Source: Roseateles subflavus
Lineage (GTDB): Bacteria; Pseudomonadota; Gammaproteobacteria; Burkholderiales; Burkholderiaceae_C
NCBI RefSeq assembly: GCF_030285365.1
Contig: NZ_JASVDS010000010.1
Span: forward strand, 1 to 64,000
Length of the DNA: 64,000 bases
Direction: 5' to 3'
Part shown: piece after piece, positions 49,709 to 59,466 of the stretch
Position numbering within the stretch: position 1 is the first letter of the stretch
How the letters are laid out: the number at the start of each line of letters is the position of its first letter
The notes under the pieces: generated by a model
The model's database searches: none
Seen by the model: the letters and a program-made list of their open reading frames with translations, nothing else
Told to the model about the DNA's origin: nothing
Position numbers and translations under genes: made by a program

Positions 49709-51724
49709 TCACGCCCGCGGCGCGGCCGGGGGCAGGAAGAAGCTGCGCGGCGACGTGCGCAGCCGCTCCCAGATCGCGCGACGAACGCGCGCCCGGTCCG
49801 CCAGCTGGATGCCGCGCGAGCGCAGGGCCACGCGGAAGGCCAGCGCGAAGCTCACGGCCAGGTTCAGCACGCCGGTGCCCGCGATGCCCAGCACGCAGAG
49901 CCAGAACGGCGCCGTGAGGGCAATGCCCGGGCCCAGGGCCCCGACCGCGGCGGCCAGCTGGCCGGTGGACAGCGTCACGTGGCGCACCTCGACGGGCAGG
50001 GCCACGAACTGCAGCAGTGCCGGCACCAGGCCCAGCATCAGGCCGAGGCTGATGTTGGCCGTCATGCCGGAGATGTTGTGGCGCCACCAGGCCGCCCACG
50101 CCTGGGCGCGGACCGGCCCGAGCCGCGCGACGATGCGCGGGTTCCAGGCGATGGCGCTGTCCAGGCGGTGGAAGACGAACCAGTTCTCGGCCCAGCCGGC
50201 GATGAGGCTGGACGAGAACAGCAGCACGCCCGTGAAGGCCGCGTAGAGCCACGAGGGCCCGAGCACGTTCAGCGAGTGCAGCACGTAGTGCGCGTCCTTG
50301 GCGCCCACGAGCGGTGCGCCCGCCAGCAGCCAGGCCGCGCCCTGACCCAGCAGCACGAGCGGCGTCACCAGGGCGAGGTTGCCGAGGATGCCCGCCACCT
50401 GCGAGCGCACGAGGTGGGCCACCTCGTCCACGAAGCCGGCGAGGCCCTCGTCGGTGCCGATCTGGCTCAGCTTGTGAGCCATGGCCGGTGCCGTCATGGC
50501 GGGCTGCTTGGTCGCGACCGTCCAGTGCAGCAGATGGATGATGACGAAGCTCAGCGCGTAGTTGGCGCCGGCCCAGAAGCCGGCCCAGAAGGCGCTCAGC
50601 CCCAGGGCCATCACGGCGAACTTCGCGAAGGTTGTGCCCGCGATGACGACGCCGCCGCCGGCGGCACGCCGCAGCATGCCGCGGTACTCGTCGCGGTCGC
50701 GGGTGATGTAGTGCTCGCCCGTCTCGGCGCTGCGCTCGGCCACCTTGCGGGCCAGCAGCGAGTAGTGCCGCGCGAAGAGCGTGCGCAGGCTGCGCCGCTC
50801 ATGCGTCACGCGGACGAGGTCGGCCGTGAGCGCGAGCAGGCGGGGGGCCGGCTCGGGCGCCACGAGGCAGTCCATCAGGCTCTCGATGCGGCGCAGGCGT
50901 TCGGTGAGCTGCTCGACGTCGAAGATGATGTCCACCGAGACGCCATACGTCTCGAGGTGCTCCGGCACGGACTGCACCGCGCCGCGGCACTGGTCGAGCA
51001 GCGCGCGCAGCAGCTGCAGGGCCTGGCGCAGGGCGGTGTCGTCCCGCGCATCCAGGGCGTCGAGGAACTGCTCGCTGGCGCGCGCCAGCTGCGCGAAGGG
51101 ATGACCGGCCAGCGTCTCGGTGCCCATGCGCAGTCGCAGCGGGCCGGACAGCCCCGCGGCACGCACGGTGCTGATCAGCACGGTGAAGGCGTCCCGCATC
51201 GGGCCGCGCCAGCCGTCGGCGTCCTGCGCGGGGAACATCAGCGCCTGCAGGCGGGCCAGCAGCGGGGCGTCGATGCGGCGCAGCCAGGCTTCGTCCGCGC
51301 TGTCCGGGAAGAGCTGCGCGAAGAGCTCGCCCAGCTCGGTCGTGTCGACGGTGCCGGGCAGCACGCGCAGGCGCAGCCGATGGAAGACCTCCCCCCACAG
51401 CGCCATGCGCGGCGCGAAGCCGACGTCGGCGAAGAGGCCGATGGCGTTGAGCTCCGTCCAGCAGCGGGCGATGACGCCGCGCACCGCGGCCTGGTGCTCG
51501 GGATGGCGCTCCAGCACATTGAGCAGGTGCTTCAGGCGCAGCAGGGGCAGGGGCGTGGCGTCGGCGGCGCGTTCGTCCTCGCGCGAGGTGGGGGCGTGGC
51601 GCAGCCATTCCAGGAGACGGGCCAGCCAGAGGTTGCGGGCCGGCAGCGAGGCCTTCGGATCCGCGGCGTTCAGCAGGGCCGTGAGGTCCCACGCTGCGGC
51701 ATGCTGGAAGAGTCGCCCCGCCAT
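49709..51724 (-). CDS. SpecificRecomb-family membrane protein (annotated as site-specific recombinase)
   Basis: 671 residues. The N-terminal 340 residues are helical and soluble. The C-terminal half has six or more membrane helices (MALGLSAFWAGFWAGANYALSFVIIHLLHW; GILGNLALVTPLVLLGQGAAWLLAG; WLYAAFTGVLLFSSSLIAGWAENWF; GLMLGLVPALLQFVALP). HNISGMTANISLGLMLG and TKQPAMTAPAMA are strong family signatures. Although named for a gonococcal recombinase, no tyrosine or serine recombinase residues can be seen, and the membrane helices argue against that role. It starts as TGATG with the apaG stop, so the two are coupled. Confidence 0.92.
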   Translation of the reverse strand: MAGRLFQHAAAWDLTALLNAADPKASLPARNLWLARLLEWLRHAPTSREDERAADATPLPLLRLKHLLNVLERHPEHQAAVRGVIARCWTELNAIGLFADVGFAPRMALWGEVFHRLRLRVLPGTVDTTELGELFAQLFPDSADEAWLRRIDAPLLARLQALMFPAQDADGWRGPMRDAFTVLISTVRAAGLSGPLRLRMGTETLAGHPFAQLARASEQFLDALDARDDTALRQALQLLRALLDQCRGAVQSVPEHLETYGVSVDIIFDVEQLTERLRRIESLMDCLVAPEPAPRLLALTADLVRVTHERRSLRTLFARHYSLLARKVAERSAETGEHYITRDRDEYRGMLRRAAGGGVVIAGTTFAKFAVMALGLSAFWAGFWAGANYALSFVIIHLLHWTVATKQPAMTAPAMAHKLSQIGTDEGLAGFVDEVAHLVRSQVAGILGNLALVTPLVLLGQGAAWLLAGAPLVGAKDAHYVLHSLNVLGPSWLYAAFTGVLLFSSSLIAGWAENWFVFHRLDSAIAWNPRIVARLGPVRAQAWAAWWRHNISGMTANISLGLMLGLVPALLQFVALPVEVRHVTLSTGQLAAAVGALGPGIALTAPFWLCVLGIAGTGVLNLAVSFALAFRVALRSRGIQLADRARVRRAIWERLRTSPRSFFLPPAAPRA

Positions 51725-52098
51725 CAATGCAGCTGGCTGGCTTCGGCCAGCAGGAATTCGGGGACGTCGGCGTAGAACACCTCGGCGTCCTCGCTCACGC
51801 ACAGGTAGCGGCCGCGCATCGTGCCCTGCGGCGTGGCGATCTGCGCCCAGGAGCTGTAGCGGAAGGTTTCGCCCGGCTGCAGCAGCGGCTGGTGGCCCAC
51901 GACCGCCAGGCCGCGCACTTCCTGCACGGCGCCGGCGGTGTCGGTGATCGTCCACTCGCGGCCGATCAGCTGTGCGGGGGTGTCTCCCGCGTTGGTGATC
52001 GTGATCGTGTAGCTGTAGGCGTGCAGACCGCGCTCAGGGTCGGTCTGCTCGGGCAGGGCGGCGACCTGCACGCTGCAGGTGATTTCGAGATGGGCCAT
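51724..52098 (-). CDS. apaG: ApaG-family protein
   Basis: 124 residues from the ATG at 52098. Fibronectin III-like fold: YSYTITITNAGDTPAQLIGREWTITD, VRGLAVVGHQPLLQPGETFRYSSWAQIATPQGTMRGRYLCV are the ApaG signatures. In Salmonella ApaG has been tied to Co2+/Mg2+ efflux; the molecular role is not settled. Its stop overlaps the start of the SpecificRecomb gene, and rpe lies on the other strand nearby, as in many Burkholderiales. Confidence 0.95.
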   Translation of the reverse strand: MAHLEITCSVQVAALPEQTDPERGLHAYSYTITITNAGDTPAQLIGREWTITDTAGAVQEVRGLAVVGHQPLLQPGETFRYSSWAQIATPQGTMRGRYLCVSEDAEVFYADVPEFLLAEASQLH

Positions 52099-52243
52099 GC
52101 GAGGCATTCTAGGGACAGGGGCCGGGCCGCGTGCGACGGGGTGTTTCCAGGCCGGGTGCGGGCGGCCTCCGCACGATCCATGACGACACCCGCCCCGTGC
52201 GCCGCGTAAGCTCCGGGCCATCCGAACCCCTGTGCTCCCCGCC

Positions 52244-52855
52244 ATGAACTCCCGAACCTATGTGGCCGACGACGGCCATGCCCGCTGCGCCTGGTGCGAG
52301 GCCCCCGGCTTCGAGGCCTACCGTCACTACCATGACACCGAATGGGGTTATCCGGTGACCGACGAGCGCCGCCTGTTCGAGAAGCTGTGCCTCGAGGGCT
52401 TCCAGTCGGGCCTGAGCTGGCGGACGATCCTTGCCAAGCGCGAGGCCTTCCGCGCGGGCTTTGCCGGCTTCGATCCGGCCAAGGTGGCCGCCTTCGACGA
52501 AGCGGACGTCCAACGCCTCCTCGCGGACGCCGGCATCGTGCGCCACCGCGGCAAGATCGAGGCGGCCATCCACAACGCCCGCCTGATCCCGGCCCTGCGC
52601 CAGGAGTTCGGCTCGCTCGCCGCCTTCTTCTGGCGCTTCGAGGAGCCCGCCGAGAAGGACGCGCCGGTGCGCGGCGAGTCCGAGACCTCGCGCCGCCTCT
52701 CCAAGACCCTGCGCGGGCGGGGCTTCAAGTTCGTCGGCCCCACGACCTGCTACGCCTTCATGCAGGCCATGGGCCTCATCAACGACCATGCGCCCGGCTG
52801 CCGATGGCGCGCCGAGGTCGATGCCGCGCGGCAGGCTTTCACGCCCCCGCGCTGA
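52244..52855 (+). CDS. tag: DNA-3-methyladenine glycosylase I
   Basis: 203 residues from the ATG at 52244. The N-terminal RCAWCEAP zinc Cys pair, YHDTEWGYPVTDERRLFEKLCLEGFQSGLSWRTILAKREAFRAGF and the C-terminal FKFVGPTTCYAFMQAMGLINDHAPGC (zinc His and Cys) are all there, so this is a complete Tag. It removes 3-methyladenine from alkylated DNA. Divergent from apaG, with 145 bp between the two starts. Confidence 0.96.
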   Translation: MNSRTYVADDGHARCAWCEAPGFEAYRHYHDTEWGYPVTDERRLFEKLCLEGFQSGLSWRTILAKREAFRAGFAGFDPAKVAAFDEADVQRLLADAGIVRHRGKIEAAIHNARLIPALRQEFGSLAAFFWRFEEPAEKDAPVRGESETSRRLSKTLRGRGFKFVGPTTCYAFMQAMGLINDHAPGCRWRAEVDAARQAFTPPR

Positions 52856-52972
52856 ATCCGCTCGGGGTGGCGCAGCGGTGGGCGGATCGCTTTCGTAAAA
52901 TCCGCGCTTCTGCCTCCCCGGCGCCACGAAGGCCGGGGCCGATTCCCGCTTCCTTTCCCAGCCCCGCACGCC

Positions 52973-53650
52973 ATGAGCCACCGCATCGCCCCCAGCATCC
53001 TCTCCGCCGACTTCGCCCGCCTGGGCGAGGAGGTCCGCAACGTGCTGGCGGCGGGCGCCGACTGGATCCACTTCGACGTGATGGACAACCATTACGTCCC
53101 CAACCTGACCTTCGGCCCGATGGTCTGCGAGGCGCTCAGGAAGCACGCCGTCAAGCCGGACGGCACGCCCGCCCCCATCGACGTGCACCTGATGGTCCAG
53201 CCCGTCGACGCCCTGGCCCAGGCCTTCTGCAAGGCGGGCGCCGACCTGGTCAGCTTCCACCCCGAGGCCTCGGCCCACGTGGACCGCACGCTGCAGCTGA
53301 TCAAGGGCGAGGGCAAGCAGGCCGGCCTCGTCTTCAACCCCGGCACGCCGCTGGACGTGCTGGAGTGGGTCATCGACAAGGTCGACCTCGTGCTCATCAT
53401 GAGCGTCAACCCCGGCTTCGGCGGCCAGAGCTTCATTCCCAGCGCGCTGAAGAAGCTGGAGCAGGCCCGCCGAATCATTGACGCCAGCGGCCGAGACATC
53501 CGCCTGGAGATCGACGGCGGCGTCAAGGTGGACAACATCCGCCAGATTGCCGACGCGGGTGCCGACACCTTCGTGGCGGGCTCGGCCATCTTCGGCAAGC
53601 CGGACTACAAGGCCGTCATCGACGCCATGCGGGCCGAACTGGCGCGATGA
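52973..53650 (+). CDS. rpe: Ribulose-phosphate 3-epimerase
   Basis: 225 residues. [17 protein letters not shown] opens the barrel. [58 protein letters not shown] and [31 protein letters not shown] carry the metal-binding His and Asp residues and the phosphate loop. The enzyme interconverts ribulose-5-phosphate and xylulose-5-phosphate in the pentose phosphate or Calvin cycle. gph and trpE, which often follow, are not here; a DUF2845 gene does. Confidence 0.97.
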   Translation: MSHRIAPSILSADFARLGEEVRNVLAAGADWIHFDVMDNHYVPNLTFGPMVCEALRKHAVKPDGTPAPIDVHLMVQPVDALAQAFCKAGADLVSFHPEASAHVDRTLQLIKGEGKQAGLVFNPGTPLDVLEWVIDKVDLVLIMSVNPGFGGQSFIPSALKKLEQARRIIDASGRDIRLEIDGGVKVDNIRQIADAGADTFVAGSAIFGKPDYKAVIDAMRAELAR

Positions 53651-53706
53651 GCCCGTCACGCGGGGGGGGGCGTCAGCCGCTGCGCTGCCTGCCGCGTTGA
53701 GGTCCG

Positions 53707-54108
53707 ATGAGCTTTCACCGCCCACGCCCCCGCCGCGCACCGCCGGCATGCATCGCCATGGCCGCCTTGCTGCTCGGCCTGGTCTGCCAATCGCACGCCC
53801 ATGCCTTCCGCTGCAACACCTGGGTGATCGACCCGGGTCTGCGCAAGGCCGAGGTCCTGAGCAAGTGCGGCGCGCCCTTCAGCCAGGACCAGCGGACGGA
53901 GTACCGGATCCAGCGCGTCCGTGAGACGGTCTGGACGCGCCCGGTGAACGGCGGCCCCGCCGTCCAGAGCGCTGTCGAGGTGGAGCGCCAGGTGCCCGTC
54001 GTCATCGAGGAATGGGTCTACAACTTCGGCCCGCAGCAGTTCATGCAGGCCCTTCGCTTCGAGAACGGTCTGCTGGTCGAGACCCGGGACCTGGGCTACG
54101 GCTCCTGA
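53707..54108 (+). CDS. DUF2845 protein, exported
   Basis: 133 residues. The signal peptide runs from CIAMAALLLGLVCQSHAHA. The mature part FRCNTWVIDPGLRKAEVLSKCGAPFSQDQ and EEWVYNFGPQQFMQALRFENGLLVE is the DUF2845 pattern of small periplasmic proteins, with two Cys that may pair. Function unknown. 56 bp after rpe. Confidence 0.85.
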   Translation: MSFHRPRPRRAPPACIAMAALLLGLVCQSHAHAFRCNTWVIDPGLRKAEVLSKCGAPFSQDQRTEYRIQRVRETVWTRPVNGGPAVQSAVEVERQVPVVIEEWVYNFGPQQFMQALRFENGLLVETRDLGYGS

Positions 54109-54347
54109 GGCCGAGGCCCGGGCCTGAGGCCGGACTGCGGCACTTCTGATGCCGCCGGCCGGCGGCTCTGCCGATAGCATCGCTGGTACGCCGGAGGTGT
54201 CCCCCTGGGTTACCGCTGCCCGCCTGGGGCCTGCTGACTTCTATACTCCCCGCCAAGTCATGGGGCCCGGGGCACCCATGCAAGGACCAATCGTCGCAAG
54301 ACCTGACCCCTGCCGGTCAGCGCCGCGACGCCACGAGGTGCAGGGAC

Positions 54348-57300
54348 ATGACCGTCACGGGGACCGTCGGCGCTGGGGCGGCAAGCAATGCCGCGCAGTC
54401 CAGGCCGGCTGCGGAACGCTTTGAGCTCGGGGAGTGGCGCGTCGATCCGGCCGCCAACCGCCTGCAGCATGCCACCGAGGGTGAGCAGTCCCTGGAGCCC
54501 CGCGCGATGGCCGTGCTGCTGGCCCTGTGCGCCATGCCGGGCGAGGTCATCAGTGCCGACACGCTGCTGGTGCGCTGCTGGGGGGATGCGCTCGTCGATG
54601 GCGGCCTCGGCGACAACCCCGTCCACAAGAGCATCAACCAGCTGCGCCGCGCCCTGGGCGACAGCGCCACGGCGCCGCGCTACATCGAGACCATCCGCAA
54701 GCGGGGCTACCGCGTCATCGCGCCCGTGCGCGGCGGTCAGGGCCAGGCCCGCAGCGGTGCCTGGCGGGGCGGCTCGCCCTTCCGCGGCCTGCAGGCCTTC
54801 GACACGCGCCATGCCGAGGTCTTCTTCGGTCGTGAGCAGGCCACGCAGGACCTGCTGCGCAGCGTCATCGCGCAGATGCAGCGCCAGCATGGCCTGGTGC
54901 TGGTGCTGGGCCCGAGCGGCTCCGGCAAGACCTCGCTCGTCAGTGCCGGCCTGATCCCCACGCTGCAGCGCGAGCCGCTGGCCGGGCGCTGGCAGCTCAT
55001 CAGCCACAGCCAGCTGGACCTGGCTGACCTCAGTGTGCAGGCGTCCGAGTCTGCCAGCGGTGCTGTGTCCCCGCCGGCCTTCGCCCTGGCCCTGGCGGCC
55101 GCCCTGCTGGATTGGGAGACGGCTGCCGGCGAGCCCCTGCTGGCCGGGTTCAATGCCCACGACCTCGCCCGTGCCCTCAGCGAGACGCCCGCCACGGTGC
55201 TGGCCGAGCTGCGTGCCGCGCTGGAGCGCCAAGGCGGCAGCGGGCAGCCCTTTGCGCTGCTCTTCATCGATCGGCTCGAGGCCCTGTTCCGCCCACCCTT
55301 GGGAGAGGAGGCGCAGCGCGAGCCGGCGCTGCGCCTGCTGCAGCAGCTGGCCGAGAGCGGCAGCGTGCTGCTCGTGGCGGCCTGCCGCAACGACTACTAC
55401 CCGCAGCTGGCCCAGCACGCCTGGCTGATGCGCGACAAGGCTCAGGGCGGCCACCTGGACCTCGCGCCGCCGAGCCGTGCCGAGATCGCCCAGATGGTGC
55501 GCCTGCCGGCCCGCGCGGCGGGCCTGAGCTTCGGCATCGATGCGTCCACGCACCAGCGCCTGGACGATCTGCTCTGCGACGCCGCGGCCGCCAGCCCCGA
55601 CGCCCTGCCGCTGCTGCAGTACACGCTGGAGCAGCTCTATCAGCAGCGCAGTGCGCATGGCGAGCTCACCTTCGCGGCCTACCACGCACTGGGCGGTGCC
55701 ACGGGCGGCATGGGCGGCCTCGAGGGCGTGATTGCCGAACAGGCCGAGCAGCTCATCCGGGCCATGACGCCCATCCAGCAGGAGGCGCTGCCGCATGTGC
55801 TGGCGCTGCTGGTGCTGGTGGGCGAGGACGAGTCCAGCCCCGTCGGCGGCCGGCGTGCCGTCTGGAGCGAGTTGCGCAGCGCCGCCGAGCGCGAGCTGGT
55901 GCGCGCCCTCGTGGACGCGCGCCTGCTCGTGAGCGAGCACAGCACCGAGTTCGCCCGCGAGGAGCCGGGCTTCCGCGTCGCTCACGAAGCGCTGCTGCGC
56001 CGCTGGCCGCGCGTGACGGACTGGATCGCCCAGCATCGCCAGGATCTGCAGACCCGAGCGCGTCTGCGCCAGCAGGTGCAGCGCTGGGAGCAGGGCGGCC
56101 ATGCCGCTGAATTCCTGTGGCCGCGGGGGCGGCAGCTGCAGGATGCGCTGGCCTTGCGTCGCGACGGGCTGCTGGCCCTGGCGCCGGCCGAGCAGGACTT
56201 CCTCGCCAGCTGCGAGCGCCGCGCGGCCTGGGCCGGACGGCTCAAGGGCGGTGCCGTCGCCGCGCTGGCGGGGCTCGCCGTGCTGGCCGGCGGCATGGCC
56301 TGGCGGGCGCAGCAGGCGGAAGGCGTGGCGCGACAGCGTAGCGCGCAGGCCGATGACCTCCTGGGCTACATGCTGGGGGAACTGGCCGACAAACTCCGGC
56401 CTATCGGCCGCCTGGAGCTGCTGGACAGCGTCGGAGGCAAGGCACTGGATCACCTGAGTGCCGGCGCCGCGGAGGGGCAGGTGCACGTCGCCGCACTCGT
56501 CCAGCGGGCCAAGGCGCTGAATGTCATCAGTGAAGTCCGCTTTGCCCGGGGCGACCTGCCCGGGACTCTGGCGGCCTCCGATCAGGCGCTGCAGATGCTG
56601 GACCCCCTGCCGGTGATGCCCTCGCCCGACCAGGAGTTCGAACGACAGCTGGTGCTGGGGGCCGCGGCGTTCTGGCGCGGCCAGGCGGATTACTCCAAGG
56701 GCGACATGGACGAGGCGTCGTCGTCCTGGCGGCGTTACCTGAAGGCCGCGGAGCGCATGCAGTCACTGCGTCCGGACGCGCCGGAAACCCTGGCGGAGCT
56801 GTCGTATGCGCTCAACAGCCTGGGGTCGGCAGATCTCGCACGTGGCGAGCTGTCGTCGGCGGCTGACGCCTTCCAGCGGTCGGCGGAACTCAAGAGGCGG
56901 GCGCTGCAGACGAAGCCGGCTGACCTGACCTTGCAGGCGGACCTGGCCGACACCTTGTCCTGGTGGGCGACCACGCAGGAACGGCGGGGCGAGCTGAGGC
57001 AGGCGCTCGATCTCGGGCGGGAGCGCATTGAGATCGAGTCTGCGGTGCAGGCGAAGGCGCCGCAGGATCTGACCTGGCAGCACCGGCTCGCACGCTCGCA
57101 CCTGATGCAGGGGCGCCTGTTCAAGGAGTTCGGCAAGGCGGCGGAGGCCTCGCGGCATCTGGAGCGATCCATTGCCCTGTCGTCGGCGCTGGTCGCCACG
57201 CAGCCAGACCAGCTGGCCTGGCAGGACACCTACTTCGTCAGCCAGCTGGAATGGGTCGACCTGCGACCCCTCACGCCGAAGCAGCGCCTGGCGGCACTGG

Positions 57301-57767
57301 ACCAGCTGGAGGCGAAGTGCCGGGACGTCTTTGCCCGGTCCAAGGATCGCATGTACACCCAGCGCGTGCTGGCGCAGCTGCTGCATCTGCGAGCCCGGCA
57401 ATGGGCGCTGCTGAACGACCCGCAGCAGGAGCGGGCGAGCCTGGAAGTGCTGGCCAGCCATCTGGGTCAGATGAGTGTCAGACATTCAGATCTGTTCGAA
57501 ATTGGTTGGCGGCAGGCGATAGTGCGTCTGCGGCTGGCTGAGTTGCTGCGCACCGGCGGCCTGCTTGCTCAAGGGCAGGCGCTGTGCCAGCAGACCAAGG
57601 CCAGTGTTCTGCCGCAACTGCTACGGCAGAGCGCGCAATGGACATCGGTCTATGTACGTTCGGCGCAATGTCTGGGACAAGCCGCCCAGGTCAGCCAGGA
57701 GGCGGATTGGCTCCAGTCGGTGGCCGCTCGCCAGAGTGCGCTGCCTCGCGCCGGTATTGAAAACTAA
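54348..57767 (+). CDS. Winged-helix / nSTAND / membrane helix / TPR-like regulator
   Basis: 1139 residues. Residues 24-127 form an OmpR/CadC-type winged helix (FELGEWRVDPAANRL; ADTLLVRCWGD; SINQLRRALGD; RGYRVIAPV). Then SPFRGLQAFDTRHAEVFFGREQA and Walker A GPSGSGKTS (about 188-196) start an nSTAND-type NTPase, with Walker B-like FALLFIDRLEALF and a HEALLRRWPR winged segment at its end. A hydrophobic helix GGAVAALAGLAVLAGGMAW (about 635-655) suggests membrane anchoring, followed by about 480 residues of TPR-like helices. The protein is probably a large sensor that binds ATP and DNA. Its target may be the small gene 23 bp downstream. STAND proteins act in signalling and in phage defence; which applies here is open. 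Confidence 0.85.
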   Translation: MTVTGTVGAGAASNAAQSRPAAERFELGEWRVDPAANRLQHATEGEQSLEPRAMAVLLALCAMPGEVISADTLLVRCWGDALVDGGLGDNPVHKSINQLRRALGDSATAPRYIETIRKRGYRVIAPVRGGQGQARSGAWRGGSPFRGLQAFDTRHAEVFFGREQATQDLLRSVIAQMQRQHGLVLVLGPSGSGKTSLVSAGLIPTLQREPLAGRWQLISHSQLDLADLSVQASESASGAVSPPAFALALAAALLDWETAAGEPLLAGFNAHDLARALSETPATVLAELRAALERQGGSGQPFALLFIDRLEALFRPPLGEEAQREPALRLLQQLAESGSVLLVAACRNDYYPQLAQHAWLMRDKAQGGHLDLAPPSRAEIAQMVRLPARAAGLSFGIDASTHQRLDDLLCDAAAASPDALPLLQYTLEQLYQQRSAHGELTFAAYHALGGATGGMGGLEGVIAEQAEQLIRAMTPIQQEALPHVLALLVLVGEDESSPVGGRRAVWSELRSAAERELVRALVDARLLVSEHSTEFAREEPGFRVAHEALLRRWPRVTDWIAQHRQDLQTRARLRQQVQRWEQGGHAAEFLWPRGRQLQDALALRRDGLLALAPAEQDFLASCERRAAWAGRLKGGAVAALAGLAVLAGGMAWRAQQAEGVARQRSAQADDLLGYMLGELADKLRPIGRLELLDSVGGKALDHLSAGAAEGQVHVAALVQRAKALNVISEVRFARGDLPGTLAASDQALQMLDPLPVMPSPDQEFERQLVLGAAAFWRGQADYSKGDMDEASSSWRRYLKAAERMQSLRPDAPETLAELSYALNSLGSADLARGELSSAADAFQRSAELKRRALQTKPADLTLQADLADTLSWWATTQERRGELRQALDLGRERIEIESAVQAKAPQDLTWQHRLARSHLMQGRLFKEFGKAAEASRHLERSIALSSALVATQPDQLAWQDTYFVSQLEWVDLRPLTPKQRLAALDQLEAKCRDVFARSKDRMYTQRVLAQLLHLRARQWALLNDPQQERASLEVLASHLGQMSVRHSDLFEIGWRQAIVRLRLAELLRTGGLLAQGQALCQQTKASVLPQLLRQSAQWTSVYVRSAQCLGQAAQVSQEADWLQSVAARQSALPRAGIEN

Positions 57768-57790
57768 CCAAAGCCAAATCGGAGTCTCGA

Positions 57791-58189
57791 ATGCCCTCCA
57801 GCGGACCGAACATCTATACCGTGACTGCCAAGATCGACAGCACGGGCAACTTTGCTCAATGCACCTACACCTCGGGTGGCAAGGTCGTCACGCCGCCCCT
57901 GAATGCCCCGTCGGCGGTCGCTCAGTTCAACCAGACGCTGCCCAGCGCTTCCGGCCTGCAACTGGTGGGCGCCATGGTCACCAACAACACCACGCCGCCC
58001 ACGACTTCCTTTGTGCCGGCTTCGATCACCGAGGGCTCGGTGTCCCAGGTGAGCGTCAGCGTCCCCAATCCCAACGCCGCCCCGCAGGCAGTCCGCGGCG
58101 TGGTCCTGGTCTTCAGCAAGCTCAGCGCGAGCGGCTACCCCGTGCTGTACCCCACGTCGGATCCTCAGGTCATCAACCCGGGCACCTGA
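57791..58189 (+). CDS. Hypothetical protein downstream of the STAND regulator
   Basis: 132 residues with no signal peptide. Beta-rich (NIYTVTAKIDSTGNFAQCTYTSGGKVVTPPL; VSQVSVSVPNPNAAPQAVRGVVLVFSKLS), Thr/Ser/Pro-rich, one Cys. Not recognised. The weak ribosome site GGAG and the 23-bp spacing suggest co-transcription with the STAND gene. Confidence 0.6.
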   Translation: MPSSGPNIYTVTAKIDSTGNFAQCTYTSGGKVVTPPLNAPSAVAQFNQTLPSASGLQLVGAMVTNNTTPPTTSFVPASITEGSVSQVSVSVPNPNAAPQAVRGVVLVFSKLSASGYPVLYPTSDPQVINPGT

Positions 58190-59466
58190 CACACCTCGGC
58201 CGGCTCGGGGCTTCCCGTCATGCCGGCCGGCCCGGTGAGCACGCCATCCGGCACCGGTGGGCCCAAGCGACCGGGCGCCGCGGGCGCGGTCAGACCGGCG
58301 GGGGCATCGCCTTCCCCTGCGGTGTTCCCCATGGCGAACGAAACGGCCGCCGTGAGGCTGCCTGCTCTGGGTGAGTGAAGACCCCGCCTCGGATCGGCGC
58401 ACCTCGCCCTCACCGGGGGCTCCGCACATCCCGACGACGGTGCGCAATGCGCCGTTGTGGGCGAACAAGGTCAGCGTCATCCCTGCGGGCATGACGCGGC
58501 CGCTGGGCTGGCCGCAGAGCGTCAGGGTGGCGCCCACGGGGATCCGGACCGGGACGTTCACGCACCGCTTGACGAAGATCGGCAAGGTGAAGCCGCGCGG
58601 GGCCGTGCGGGTCGCTGGCTGCGACGCCCAGCGAGAGCATCAGGGCCTGAACGCCCAAGCCGTTGGCATTCAGCGCCTTGGGGGCCGTGTCAAAACCGTG
58701 GACGCTGACATCAGGCACATGGGATGCTGCGCACAGGGCATTTTCCCCATGCATTTTCTCGGCGCATTGAATCTGGCAGGTGCCATCAGAGCCGTGATGC
58801 TGATGGTCTCGTAGGGCCGGCTTCAAAGGGATTGATTGACGATTCCCGAGGGTGTCTTGTCGCTCCTTGATGAATCCGGCAGCGGACCGGGGTTTCCATC
58901 AGTGGGGGCGGTAGGTATGCCCGGGTTTTCGGGGGTGCGTTCCGGGGATTCTGCGGAAACCCTCGTTGCTGCGGACCAGGCCTCTCTTCTTGTCGTCTGG
59001 AATTGAGCGGTGAAGGGGGCTTGTCGTTGTTCATCGGTTGCCGATCGGCTGCTCGTGGCTGCCGGTATTCTTCCCCCCGCGGCGGCGCCGGATGGATAGC
59101 CTGCCGTAAAGCTGCGGACGGCCCCCCCCGGGGTGGACGGGATGAAATTCATCTGATTCCCAATTGCCGCGCCTCTGCCCTGCGCATGGCGCTGACGGCG
59201 CGAAGCGCTCGCCTCACAATCCGTGTGGCCCATCCGAAACGCCGCCCCCCGGGGTGCACGGGCCCAGAGACCTTGAAAACAAAGGGTTAACCCTAGTTTT
59301 GATCCCGTTCTGAGCACAAAAAGCCACCGGAAGGTTCCCGGAAGGCGACTTTTTCTCCGATTTCCTATCGTTCAGCCCATCGATGCATCGCGCATCGACG
59401 CGCCGCCCGCCCCGCCTCCCCGGCATCTGCTGGCCCGCCCCTCCAGTCGCATCTGACGAGGTCAAT
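58190..59466. other. Gene-poor 1.3-kb stretch
   Basis: No gene that I can support. The minus strand holds a stretch with coding feel around 58450-58620 (VGATLTLCGQPSGRVMPAGM, FAHNGALRTVVGMCG) that would need a frame change to reach a start, possibly a broken gene. An interrupted hairpin with a T-run lies at 59312-59351. From there to 59466 is the leader of the HTH gene. Confidence 0.4.
59312..59351. terminator. Possible bidirectional terminator
   Basis: AAAAAGCCACCGGAA...TTCCCGG...GGCGACTTTTT folds imperfectly into a stem with A and T runs on the two sides. Confidence 0.35.
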
